From positions 1 to 22,165 of the forward strand of contig DGXY01000067.1 of the NCBI GenBank assembly GCA_002396885.1: 22,165 nt of DNA, written 5' to 3'. This DNA is from Akkermansiaceae bacterium UBA5020 (GTDB lineage Bacteria; Verrucomicrobiota; Verrucomicrobiia; Verrucomicrobiales; DEV007). The translations under genes were made by a program, and so were the position numbers. Under the pieces are notes generated by a model. The model was not told the origin of the DNA. It was given only the letters and a program-made list of their open reading frames with translations, and ran no database searches. This document shows, in pieces, positions 15,378-22,165 of this stretch. How positions within the stretch are numbered: the first letter of the stretch is position 1; the number at the start of each line of letters is the position of its first letter.

Positions 15378-15911
15378 TCACTCGATGAAAATCTCCTCCT
15401 CGGCCAAGCCGGTGAGGACGTTGAACTGGAGGCGAGCGTAGGATTTGCCCATGGTGAAGCGCACCGCCATGGGGTCGTTCAGGCCAGAACTGCGGAAGGT
15501 CCAGACGATCCCGGGTTCTTTTGTCCAGCGTTTCGAACCCGGCGGGAGCAACTCCATCGTCGCTTCTGAAGGAACCCCGTAGGACTCGTTGAAACTGCCT
15601 CCCCGGCCCTCCTCACGGGGCTCGATCGGCTCCGCCCCCTCGGCGAGAGGTGGGCTCTCGGTGAGGACAAAACCGCCGCTGTTGAAAAGGATGTATTGAT
15701 CCCGCCGGAAGGTGTAGGCGCGCTTTTTGGCCTTCAGAGCGGCGGCCTTGAGGTCAGTCGCCGCCTTGGTGAGCGCCTCCTCGTTCGCACCGTCGTCAAA
15801 ACGAATCAGGAAGAAGCCCGTGAACATCGCGATGATCGCGAGGACGATGAGAACCTCGAAAAGCGAGTAGCCCCCACAGCGAGTCGACCGCTCACCAGTT
15901 GCCGATGTCAT
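15378..15911 (-). CDS. GspH-like type II secretion pseudopilin
   Basis: This minor pseudopilin has 177 residues. A short basic leader of 14 residues ends in Gly-Gly before YSLFEVLIVLAIIAMFTGFFLI. That is the prepilin peptidase site followed by the N-terminal helix with the conserved Glu at +5. The rest is a soluble, beta-rich domain ending LAEEEIFIE. I chose ATG 15911 because it gives a normal leader length; this makes the gene overlap gspG by 20 bp, indicating translational coupling. The +1 residue is Tyr rather than the common Phe or Met. GspH is the likeliest assignment by size and place after gspG, but a GspI/J-type or pilin-like role is not excluded. Confidence 0.8.
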   Translation of the reverse strand: MTSATGERSTRCGGYSLFEVLIVLAIIAMFTGFFLIRFDDGANEEALTKAATDLKAAALKAKKRAYTFRRDQYILFNSGGFVLTESPPLAEGAEPIEPREEGRGGSFNESYGVPSEATMELLPPGSKRWTKEPGIVWTFRSSGLNDPMAVRFTMGKSYARLQFNVLTGLAEEEIFIE

Positions 15912-16317
15912 CCTCGGTGCCCTCCTGCCCGTCCTTGCCCATCGAGAAGATGTCGTATTCCTCGGGGTTCTGTTTGCCGGGACGGCGATACTGGTAGACA
16001 TTTCCCCACGGGTCGTAGAGCGCTTCTTTTTGCATCAGCGATTTGTAGCTGCGCGGCTGCGGTCCATCGCTAGGCTTGGTGACGAGAGCCTCGAGCCCCT
16101 GCTCGGTCGTGGGGTAAAGACCGCCTTTGGTCTTGTAGCGGATGAGCTGGGCCTTCAGCGTCTGGATATCGCCCTTCACCTTGCCTTCTTCCGCATCGCC
16201 GAGGACATCGACCATCATGAAGGTGCCCATGCCGACGAGGAGGGCGATGATGCCGAGAACAAGGAGCATCTCCATCAGGGTGAATCCTTTGGCGCGGCGG
16301 GAACGGTGAATCGTCAT
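15892..16317 (-). CDS. gspG: Type II secretion major pseudopilin GspG
   Basis: GspG polymerises into the periplasmic pseudopilus that pushes folded substrates through the secretin. The 141-residue protein has a basic leader (MTIHRSRRAKG) and the prepilin site G|FTLMEMLLVLGIIALLVG with Glu at +5. Its C-terminal signature includes YDPWGNVYQYRRPG and the Asp-rich DGQEGTEDDIGNW, the calcium-binding region typical of GspG. The length is normal. ATG 16317 is the only start giving a normal leader. It follows gspF by 23 bp and overlaps the downstream pseudopilin gene. Confidence 0.95.
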   Translation of the reverse strand: MTIHRSRRAKGFTLMEMLLVLGIIALLVGMGTFMMVDVLGDAEEGKVKGDIQTLKAQLIRYKTKGGLYPTTEQGLEALVTKPSDGPQPRSYKSLMQKEALYDPWGNVYQYRRPGKQNPEEYDIFSMGKDGQEGTEDDIGNW

Positions 16318-16340
16318 AGTAAAAGAGAGTACCACAGAAA

Positions 16341-17603
16341 TCAGCGATTCCGCAAGACGGAAATGGTTTCGTAAATGACCGAGATCATCATGTAAGCCAT
16401 GACCCCGACAATGACCGACATCACGAGAATGATGGCCGGCTGGATGACCGAGGCGATCCGCTCGATCGCCCGCCCGAATTCCCGGTCGAGCCGGTCGCCC
16501 GCCTTGACCATGGAGGGCGCGAGCTGGCCCGTGTCCTCGCCGATGCGGACCATGTCGACGAGGCCCGATTCGAAGATCCCCGCTTTCTCCATGCAACGGT
16601 TCAGCTGGGCACCTTCCGAGACGCGCCCCCGCATCTGCTGGATCTGCTCGCGGATGTAACGGTTCGGCGTCGTCGTTTCGACGAGTTCGAGCGCGCGCAC
16701 AATGGGCAGCCCGTTGACGAGAAGATTCGAGAGCGTCTCCACAAACTGCACGTTGAATCGCGTGATGAGGAGTTTCCCGAAGAGCGGCAGCTTCAGCTTC
16801 GCCTCATCCCACCACCGTTTTGTTGGCTCGCGCTGGAACAGGACAAAGCCGACCACGAGGGCGATGCCCAGCAGCACGAGGAGCGCGATCCAGTTCGCCT
16901 TCATGAAATCCCCCAAGCCGAGGAGGATCCTCGCGATGGGCGGCAACTCGCCCCCGGTCGACTCGACGAGCCGACGCAGTTTTGGGATGAGGAAAAAAGT
17001 GAACATCGCCGAGACCGCGACGCCGGAGACGATGAGGAACGAGGGATAAATCAACGCCGTCGCGAGCTTCCCCTTCAGCTCCGCGAGCGTGTTGAGGTAT
17101 TTCACCTGCCGTTTCAGGATGTCGCCGAGCGCCCCCGAGACCTCTCCGGCGGAGACGAGATTGCAGTAGAGTTCGTTGAAGCTCGTCGAGGAGAGCCGCA
17201 GGGCCGTCGCGAGTGGCGTCCCGTCGCGCACCTTGTCGTAGCAAGAGCTCGCAACCCGGGCGATCGCGGGCGATTCGCTGCGCTTCCCGATGGAATGGAG
17301 CGAGGTATCGAGTTGCACCCCGGCCGAGAGGAGGTCGCTGAGCTCTTCGGTGAATTGCACGAGCTGTTTCGACGAGAGGCGGTTCTCGACCGGAGCTGTG
17401 GTCGCTTTTTTGGCAGGTTTGTCAGGCGTGCCCTCCTTCACCGCCTTCTTCTTCTCGACCTTTTGCTTTTCCTCTGTCATCGAGAGGACGCGGCAGCCCT
17501 GCTCGTTCAGCCGGCGCGTCGCCTCGCCCCGGCTCGCCGCGTCGAGACTTCCCTCGGAGAGGGAGCCGTTTTTCTGCAGGACCTTGTAGCGAAAGGAAGC
17601 CAT
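16341..17603 (-). CDS. gspF: Type II secretion inner-membrane platform protein GspF
   Basis: GspF/PilC family membrane platform protein, 420 residues. It links the GspE ATPase to the pseudopilus. The N-terminal region FRYKVLQKNGSLSEGSL is typical. After a Lys-rich, low-complexity linker (about 46-70), two homologous GspF domains follow: LVQFTEELSDLLSAGVQLDTSL and, later, FVETLSNLLVNGLPIVRALELV. There are about three membrane helices, including ALIYPSFLIVSGVAVSAMFTFFLIP and the C-terminal IQPAIILVMSVIVGVMAYMMIS. It starts 15 bp after gspE stops. It could instead serve a type IV pilus, but its GspG neighbour favours secretion. Confidence 0.94.
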   Translation of the reverse strand: MASFRYKVLQKNGSLSEGSLDAASRGEATRRLNEQGCRVLSMTEEKQKVEKKKAVKEGTPDKPAKKATTAPVENRLSSKQLVQFTEELSDLLSAGVQLDTSLHSIGKRSESPAIARVASSCYDKVRDGTPLATALRLSSTSFNELYCNLVSAGEVSGALGDILKRQVKYLNTLAELKGKLATALIYPSFLIVSGVAVSAMFTFFLIPKLRRLVESTGGELPPIARILLGLGDFMKANWIALLVLLGIALVVGFVLFQREPTKRWWDEAKLKLPLFGKLLITRFNVQFVETLSNLLVNGLPIVRALELVETTTPNRYIREQIQQMRGRVSEGAQLNRCMEKAGIFESGLVDMVRIGEDTGQLAPSMVKAGDRLDREFGRAIERIASVIQPAIILVMSVIVGVMAYMMISVIYETISVLRNR

Positions 17604-17618
17604 CGCGGGGGAAACGGA

Positions 17619-19367
17619 TCAGCTCAACTCGGTCGACGAGACCACCTCTTCGATCGTGGTGGTGCCCTCGATCACCCTGCGCCAGCCGTAGTCCCGCATG
17701 TTGATGAATCCGTCGAGCATGCCCTGCCGCTGGAGATCCTGCTTCGAGGCGCCGTTCACGATCAGCTCCTGCACCTTCTCGGTGATGCGGAAGAGCTCGT
17801 AGACGGCGGTCCGTCCGCGGTAGCCGGTGTGGCCGCAACTGTCACAACCGTGTGGATTTGCCGAATAGATCCGCCCCGCCTCGCGCACCGGGAAACCGAC
17901 CTTGCGGAGGAACTCCTCCGAATAATCTCCGCCCGGCACGCGGCACTCGAGGCAGAGGCGGCGCACGAGTCGCTGCGCGATGAAGGCCCGCACCGAAGCG
18001 GCGATGAGGAAAGGCTCGACCCCCATGTCGACGAGACGGGTGATGCCGCCGACCGAATCGTTCGTGTGGAGCGTGGAGAACACGAGGTGACCGGTGAGAG
18101 CCGCCTGCACCGCGATCTCCGCCGTTTCCACGTCGCGGATTTCCCCCACCATGATGACGTTCGGGTCGCCCCGCAGGATGCTGCGGAGGCCCGAGGCGAA
18201 GGTGAGATTGATCTCCGGCTTCACCGCGATCTGCACCGCGCCTTCGAGACGGTTTTCGACAGGATCCTCGATCGTCACGATTTTGGTATCCTCCGAGTTG
18301 AGAGCCGAGAGGAAACAAAAGAGGCTCGTCGACTTGCCGCAGCCGGTTGGCCCGGTCACGAGAACGATGCCGTTCGGCCGCGAAAGGATCTCGTCAATCT
18401 GCTTGCGCATGTCGGCGAACATGTCGAGGCGGTCGATCGTGAATTTCTCCTGCCCGAGGAGACGCAGCGAGATACTTTCGCCCTCGATCGACGGGATCGT
18501 CGCGACGCGGGTGTCGATCGGCAGCCCGCCGACCTGCAGGGCGATACGGCCATCCTGCGGTTTGCGCTTTTCAGCGATGTCCAGGCCCGCCATCAGTTTC
18601 ACCCGGGCGATCACCGAACTCTGGAGGGCGACGATGTTGTCCGGCACGGGCACACGCCGCAACACCCCGTCGACGCGGTAGCGGACGCGAAGGTCGTTGC
18701 GCATCGGCTCGATGTGGATGTCGGTGGCCCGCTGCTTGAGGGACTCGTTGAAAATCTGGTTCACGAATTTTACGACCGAGGCCTCTTCGTCCTCGTCGTC
18801 GATCACGTTGATCTGTTCCGCGAAGTTGTAGTCTTCGCTGTCCCAGTCTCGGTTCGCGAGGAGGTCGTCGAAGATGTCACCGCCGACTCCGTAGAAATTC
18901 TGCAGGCCCGCCAGCACCTTGCGGCGTGGAGAGAGGATCCATTTGATCGGGCACCCCGCCGCCCGCCGCACGAGCTGTCGATCGATCGTGGAAAAAGGAT
19001 CGTAGTGCGCGACCTCGAGCATCGTCGGACGCTTCGAGTCTTCACCGAGTTCCGCCCGGAGGAGGAGGGCGCGGTGCTTGATCGCGATATTGGGGGGGCA
19101 GGCCGACTTGAGAATATCGGCATTGGCCGTGTCGACGAGGGGATCCTCCTGCCAGATGAGATGGAGCTTTTCCGCAAGATTGGCGCCAAAGTCCCGCTCC
19201 GCCACCACGACGTGGTCGAGGATCCAGTCGATCAGCGAACCGCCGGTGAAGAACTGCTCGCGGAGGGCATCCACATCGACGGTCCGACGCAAGTCGATCC
19301 CGGCGGCTTCTCCGATGAGGCCGAGAACCCGTTCAAATCCTTTTTCGATGGTCGCCTGTTCCGCCAT
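17619..19367 (-). CDS. gspE: Type II secretion ATPase GspE
   Basis: GspE is the cytoplasmic hexameric ATPase that drives pseudopilus assembly. The 582-residue protein has an N-terminal T2SSE_N/MshEN-like domain (about 40-170), then the catalytic domain. Visible motifs are Walker A GPTGCGKST at 339-347, Asp box IEDPVE at 366-371, Walker B VGEIRD at 407-412 and His box LHTND at 433-437. A zinc-binding four-cysteine motif pairs CLEC (472, 475) with CDSC (508, 511), as in GspE and PilB. ATG 19367 is chosen because a strong Shine-Dalgarno, GGGAGG, lies 4 bp upstream. It is the first gene of gspE-F-G-H; the secretin and other components are not in the window. Confidence 0.95.
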   Translation of the reverse strand: MAEQATIEKGFERVLGLIGEAAGIDLRRTVDVDALREQFFTGGSLIDWILDHVVVAERDFGANLAEKLHLIWQEDPLVDTANADILKSACPPNIAIKHRALLLRAELGEDSKRPTMLEVAHYDPFSTIDRQLVRRAAGCPIKWILSPRRKVLAGLQNFYGVGGDIFDDLLANRDWDSEDYNFAEQINVIDDEDEEASVVKFVNQIFNESLKQRATDIHIEPMRNDLRVRYRVDGVLRRVPVPDNIVALQSSVIARVKLMAGLDIAEKRKPQDGRIALQVGGLPIDTRVATIPSIEGESISLRLLGQEKFTIDRLDMFADMRKQIDEILSRPNGIVLVTGPTGCGKSTSLFCFLSALNSEDTKIVTIEDPVENRLEGAVQIAVKPEINLTFASGLRSILRGDPNVIMVGEIRDVETAEIAVQAALTGHLVFSTLHTNDSVGGITRLVDMGVEPFLIAASVRAFIAQRLVRRLCLECRVPGGDYSEEFLRKVGFPVREAGRIYSANPHGCDSCGHTGYRGRTAVYELFRITEKVQELIVNGASKQDLQRQGMLDGFINMRDYGWRRVIEGTTTIEEVVSSTELS

Positions 19368-19394
19368 ATTTCCTCCCAGTCTCCCCCGGGGCAA

Positions 19395-19422
19395 AGCATA
19401 GCGGAGGCCACGCCGGGCTCAA
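19395..19422 (-). promoter_or_regulatory. Promoter of the gspEFGH operon
   Basis: TTGAGC (19422-19417; four of six -35 bases), a 16-bp spacer and TATGCT (19400-19395; four of six -10 bases) lie on the minus strand, with a predicted start near 19388. The resulting leader of about 20 nt contains the strong GGGAGG ribosome binding site. Confidence 0.4.
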
Positions 19423-19458
19423 ATGCTTTGTTTGTCACAATTTTCCTTTGAAAGACTT

Positions 19459-19471
19459 AAGCGAATCGCTT
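19459..19471. promoter_or_regulatory. 13-bp perfect palindrome in the gspE/ThuA divergent gap
   Basis: AAGCGA and TCGCTT flank a single central A. With a 1-nt centre it cannot fold as a hairpin, so a dimeric DNA-binding protein site is the natural reading. It lies 41 bp before the ThuA-protein ATG and about 37 bp upstream of the gspE -35. No regulator gene is adjacent and the match may be chance. Confidence 0.25.
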
Positions 19472-19512
19472 CCTCGCTTGACCCGGGGCCGAAAACTTCC
19501 AAAACTGGTCCC

Positions 19513-20466
19513 ATGTCCCCCTTTTCGACCCTCTCGACCGCCCGTAGGCACCCCCTCTGGTCGCTTTTCGCCGCTCTCCTCTTCACCGCTCCCCTCGCCC
19601 AGGCCGGCCCCGGGGATGACAAAACCGTCCTCTGTTTTGTCTCGCACAAGACCTCGCATGGCTTCGGCGCTCACGAATACGCCGCCGGCTGCCGTCTCAT
19701 CGGCAAGTGGCTCGAGGAATCCTATCCCGACGTGAAGATTGAGTCGCGCTACTCGATCCTCTGGCCCACCGATCCGGCGACCTTCTTCAAGGACGCCGAT
19801 ACCGTCATCTTTTTCTGCTCCGGCGGAGGCGGTCACCTCGTCAACGGTCACGTCCCCGAACTCGATGCGGTGATGCGCACCGGGGCCGGCCTCGCCTGCC
19901 TCCACTACGGGGTCGAGGTGCCGATCGGCCCCAGCGCCAAGGGCATGCTCGCGTGGATGGGCGGCTATTTCGAAATGAACTGGTCAGTCAATCCGCACTG
20001 GGTCGCCGATTTCAAGGTCTTCCCCGGACACCCCGCAGCGAACGGGGTGAAGCCCTTTGCGATCGACGACGAATGGTATTTTCACATGCGGTTCGTCGAG
20101 GGCCTCAAGGGCGTCACCCCCATCCTCTCCGCCATCGCTCCCGCCAAGACGATGGAGCGTCCCGATGGACCTCATTCCGGGAATCCCGCCGTCCGCGAAG
20201 CCGTCGCCAAAGGCGAACCCCAGCATGTCGCCTGGACCTACGAACGCGGCGACGATTATCAAAAGGGACGTGGCTTCGGTTTCACCGGCCTGCATTATCA
20301 CTGGAATTGGGAAGACGACAGCTTCCGCAAGACCGTCCTCAACGGCGTCGCCTGGAGCGCCCGTCTCGAGATCCCCGAGAACGGCATCGAGGTCGCGAAA
20401 CCGACCCGCGAGTTCCTTGAGGCGAATGTGATCGAATACGGCGGCGAGCAGGGCCGGAAGAAATAG
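19513..20466 (+). CDS. Secreted ThuA-domain protein
   Basis: The 317-residue protein carries a Sec signal peptide (basic start, hydrophobic WSLFAALLFTAPLAQA, cleavage after AQA near residue 31). A ThuA/glutamine-amidotransferase-like fold follows: VLCFVSHKTSHGFGAHEYAAG, then an 'F..ADTVIFFCSGGGG' strand, GLACLHYGVEV, DEWYFHMRF, and a C-terminal GFGFTGLHYHWNWEDDSFRKTVLNGVAWSA region (quoted in part; residues about 255-285). ThuA-like proteins are abundant in Planctomycetes and Verrucomicrobiota, often near sugar-catabolic genes. The ThuA reaction is not generally established, so no substrate is given. ATG 19513 is chosen for the signal peptide. No Shine-Dalgarno is visible. The gene is divergent from gspE. 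Confidence 0.88.
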   Translation: MSPFSTLSTARRHPLWSLFAALLFTAPLAQAGPGDDKTVLCFVSHKTSHGFGAHEYAAGCRLIGKWLEESYPDVKIESRYSILWPTDPATFFKDADTVIFFCSGGGGHLVNGHVPELDAVMRTGAGLACLHYGVEVPIGPSAKGMLAWMGGYFEMNWSVNPHWVADFKVFPGHPAANGVKPFAIDDEWYFHMRFVEGLKGVTPILSAIAPAKTMERPDGPHSGNPAVREAVAKGEPQHVAWTYERGDDYQKGRGFGFTGLHYHWNWEDDSFRKTVLNGVAWSARLEIPENGIEVAKPTREFLEANVIEYGGEQGRKK

Positions 20467-20619
20467 GCGATCCTACGGGACGGGCCTCCTTGAACCACTC
20501 ATTGGATCGCGTTGCCCGCGCCCTCGCGACGGTGCGCGATCCCGTCCCCGGATCGCTCTTCCCTTCATCGGTGAAATCGGCGAACCTTCGCAGGTCGTCC
20601 ACCGCTTCCGATCGCCGCC

Positions 20620-22077
20620 ATGTCCTCGGATTTCCGTTCGCCGCTCCTCCGCCATTCCGCCGCACGATCGACGCGGCGCGCCTTTCTCCGGGCGGGCGCG
20701 ATCGGCCTCGCGGGGGGACTCGGTCTCGACCGCCTCGCCGCCCTCGAGAGCGCCGCGGGCGCCAAACCCGGCAGGGCGAAAAACGTCATTTACATCTTCC
20801 TCTCCGGCGGGCTTTCGCAGCTCGACAGCTTCGACCTGAAGCCCGACAGCCCGAGCGAAATCCGCGGGGAGTTCCGCCCCATCGCGACGAAGACGCCGGG
20901 GCTCCAGATCTGCGAGCACCTCCCCGAGCTCGCGAAACGCAGCGAATCCTGGGCCCTTTGCCGATCCCTCAGCCACGCGTCGAACGACCACTCCAAAGGG
21001 CACTGCATCATGATGACGGGGCGGTCCGAAACGACGCCCAGCTTCGACCCGACCAAACCCACCGAGGGCGACTGGCCTTCGATCGCGGCACTCACCGCCG
21101 AACTGCTCCCGTCCTCCGGTTCCCTGCCCTCTTCCCTGATTCTCCCCGAGAAACTCATCCACCGCTCCGGGCGCACCCTTGCGGGCCAGTTTGGTGGTTT
21201 GTTAGGGCGACACAAGGATCCCTTCTTCCTCGAGGCCTCGCCCTACGATGCGGTCGGATACGGGGCCTTTCCCGAATACGATTTTCATCACGCCGACGGA
21301 CCGCTCGAGCGCGAGCTAGCCTACCGCACCTTCAGTCTGGAGTTGCCTGACACGATCGACTTCGAGCGTTTCCAGGATCGCCTCGCCCTCCGCGGACTCC
21401 TCGACGAACAGCAGCGCCATCTCGAGGCCGCCTCCACCGCCGGTGGTGTCGACCGCTACCGCGACATGGCCGTGGGCCTGCTCTCCGATCCCAAGGTCAA
21501 GGCCTCCTTCGACGTCCACAGCACCGATGCCGCGACGCAAGACCGCTATGGCCGCAATTCCTTCGGCTGGTCTCTCCTGATGGCGCGCCAACTCGTCGAA
21601 TCGGGCGTGCGCCTCGTGCAAGTGAATCTCGGCAACAACGAGACTTGGGACAATCACCAGGCGATCTTCCCGAACCTGCGCGACTACCTTTTCCCGCCCA
21701 CCGACCGCGCCATCTCCGCCCTGCTCGATGATCTGAAGGAGCGCGGGATCCTCGACGACACCCTCGTGATCATGGCAGGGGAATTCGGCAGAACCCCGAA
21801 GATCTCGACCCTGCGGGGTGTTCCCCTGCCCGGCCGCGATCACTGGGGTGCGGTGCAGAGCGTCTGGTTCGCCGGAGGCGGCATCACCGGAGGCGCCGTC
21901 CTCGGCTCGACCGACAAGTTCGGTGGTCATCCCGCGAGTGATCCACGGCGTCCCGAGGATCTCGCCGCGACGATCTACGATGCTCTGGGAATTCCGAAGG
22001 ACGCGCATTGGACGGATGTGAAAGGCCGCCCGATGCCGCTCTATCATGGCGAGCCGATGCGCGAGTTGTTTTCGTGA
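20620..22077 (+). CDS. Tat-exported DUF1501 protein
   Basis: DUF1501 proteins belong to the alkaline phosphatase/sulfatase-like superfamily and are typical of Planctomycetes and Verrucomicrobiota. The 485-residue product begins with a twin-arginine signal, STRRAFLRAGAIGLAGG (Arg19-Arg20), consistent with export of a folded protein. Core landmarks are NVIYIFLSGGLSQLDSFDLKP, the SHASNDHSKGHCIMMTGR region, VQVNLGNNETWDNH, VIMAGEFGRTP, and PGRDHWGAVQSVWFAGG. These supply the Asp/His residues expected at a metal site. The catalytic activity is unproven for the family. It is usually paired with a DUF1549/DUF1553 cytochrome protein, which is missing here. The gap of 153 bp from the ThuA gene shows no recognisable feature. 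No Shine-Dalgarno precedes the ATG. Confidence 0.9.
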   Translation: MSSDFRSPLLRHSAARSTRRAFLRAGAIGLAGGLGLDRLAALESAAGAKPGRAKNVIYIFLSGGLSQLDSFDLKPDSPSEIRGEFRPIATKTPGLQICEHLPELAKRSESWALCRSLSHASNDHSKGHCIMMTGRSETTPSFDPTKPTEGDWPSIAALTAELLPSSGSLPSSLILPEKLIHRSGRTLAGQFGGLLGRHKDPFFLEASPYDAVGYGAFPEYDFHHADGPLERELAYRTFSLELPDTIDFERFQDRLALRGLLDEQQRHLEAASTAGGVDRYRDMAVGLLSDPKVKASFDVHSTDAATQDRYGRNSFGWSLLMARQLVESGVRLVQVNLGNNETWDNHQAIFPNLRDYLFPPTDRAISALLDDLKERGILDDTLVIMAGEFGRTPKISTLRGVPLPGRDHWGAVQSVWFAGGGITGGAVLGSTDKFGGHPASDPRRPEDLAATIYDALGIPKDAHWTDVKGRPMPLYHGEPMRELFS

Positions 22078-22141
22078 GGGTTGCCGATGGGGGTGGTTGA
22101 AGCGGGGGATGACGTGGTGGTCGCGTTCAACAAAGTTCCTC

Positions 22142-22165
22142 CGGAACGTTGGCACGTTCCGCTAC
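22142..22165 (-). repeat. REP-like palindrome with GTAG head after the DUF1501 gene
   Basis: On the minus strand GTAG (22165-22162) abuts stem CGGAACGT (22161-22154), loop GCCA and stem ACGTTCCG (22149-22142), a perfect 8-bp inverted repeat. A second overlapping palindrome (GTTCC/GGAAC) lies beside it at about 22135-22147. It starts about 65 bp after the DUF1501 stop and runs to the window edge, so a partner copy may lie beyond. Confidence 0.7.

Noticed and set aside
17295..19451. 718-residue plus-strand frame
   Set aside because: It lies antisense to gspF and gspE, which carry full sets of motifs. The frame is open because of high GC and codon bias.
20467..20619. Possible gene remnant between ThuA and DUF1501 genes
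   Set aside because: Frames in this stretch show no recognisable domain, and no start/stop context supports a separate gene.

Overview
The window looks like a high-GC chromosomal segment from a Verrucomicrobiota-type bacterium. This is inferred from gene content: a Planctomycete/Verrucomicrobia-type cytochrome c domain (PSCyt1) fused to leucine-rich repeats, a Tat-exported DUF1501 protein, a secreted ThuA-domain protein, a PPi-dependent phosphofructokinase, and a GldA/GldF/GldG-like ABC system beside a RodA-type SEDS gene. No rRNA, tRNA, CRISPR array, insertion sequence or phage gene was seen. Shine-Dalgarno sequences are scarce; the clear exception is GGGAGG in front of gspE.

Layout. Positions 1-4016 hold a heptamer tandem repeat, a group II truncated haemoglobin (-), the secreted cytochrome/LRR/coiled-coil protein (+), an orphan coiled-coil protein (-) and a PPi-phosphofructokinase (+). 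Positions 4041-7154 hold a FAD-dependent oxidoreductase, thiG and mscL, all on the minus strand. Between mscL and thiG is a well-delimited candidate small RNA or leader of about 160 nt, with a near-consensus promoter and an intrinsic terminator. Positions 7239-15196 form a seven-gene minus-strand directon. In transcription order it holds a degenerate OppF/DppF-like ABC ATPase that has lost its nucleotide-binding motifs, a RodA-like SEDS protein, a GldA-like ATPase, a GldF-like permease, a GldG-like protein, a DUF4340 protein and a dihaem cytochrome c lipoprotein. Positions 15378-19367 hold a type II secretion/type IV pilus-like cluster gspE-gspF-gspG-pseudopilin (-). Divergent from it, on the plus strand, are the ThuA protein and the DUF1501 protein (19513-22077).

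How the genes may work together. The GldAFG-DUF4340 genes probably make one envelope ABC machine. The co-oriented rodA, dead ATPase and cytochrome suggest shared expression, though their functional link is unknown. gspEFGH supplies the ATPase, platform protein and pseudopilins of a secretion system whose outer-membrane and remaining parts must lie elsewhere. The exported cytochrome, ThuA and DUF1501 proteins belong to families common in polysaccharide-degrading Verrucomicrobiota and Planctomycetes.

Non-coding structure is the richest part of the window. Four perfect 8-bp-stem palindromes, each directly preceded by GTAG or GTGG, lie just downstream of genes. A fifth, degenerate copy also occurs. 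This is the hallmark layout of REP elements mobilised by RAYT transposases, but here with four different stem sequences. Two heptamer tandem arrays also occur at gene 3' ends, and one of them supplies the stop codon of the GldA-like gene.
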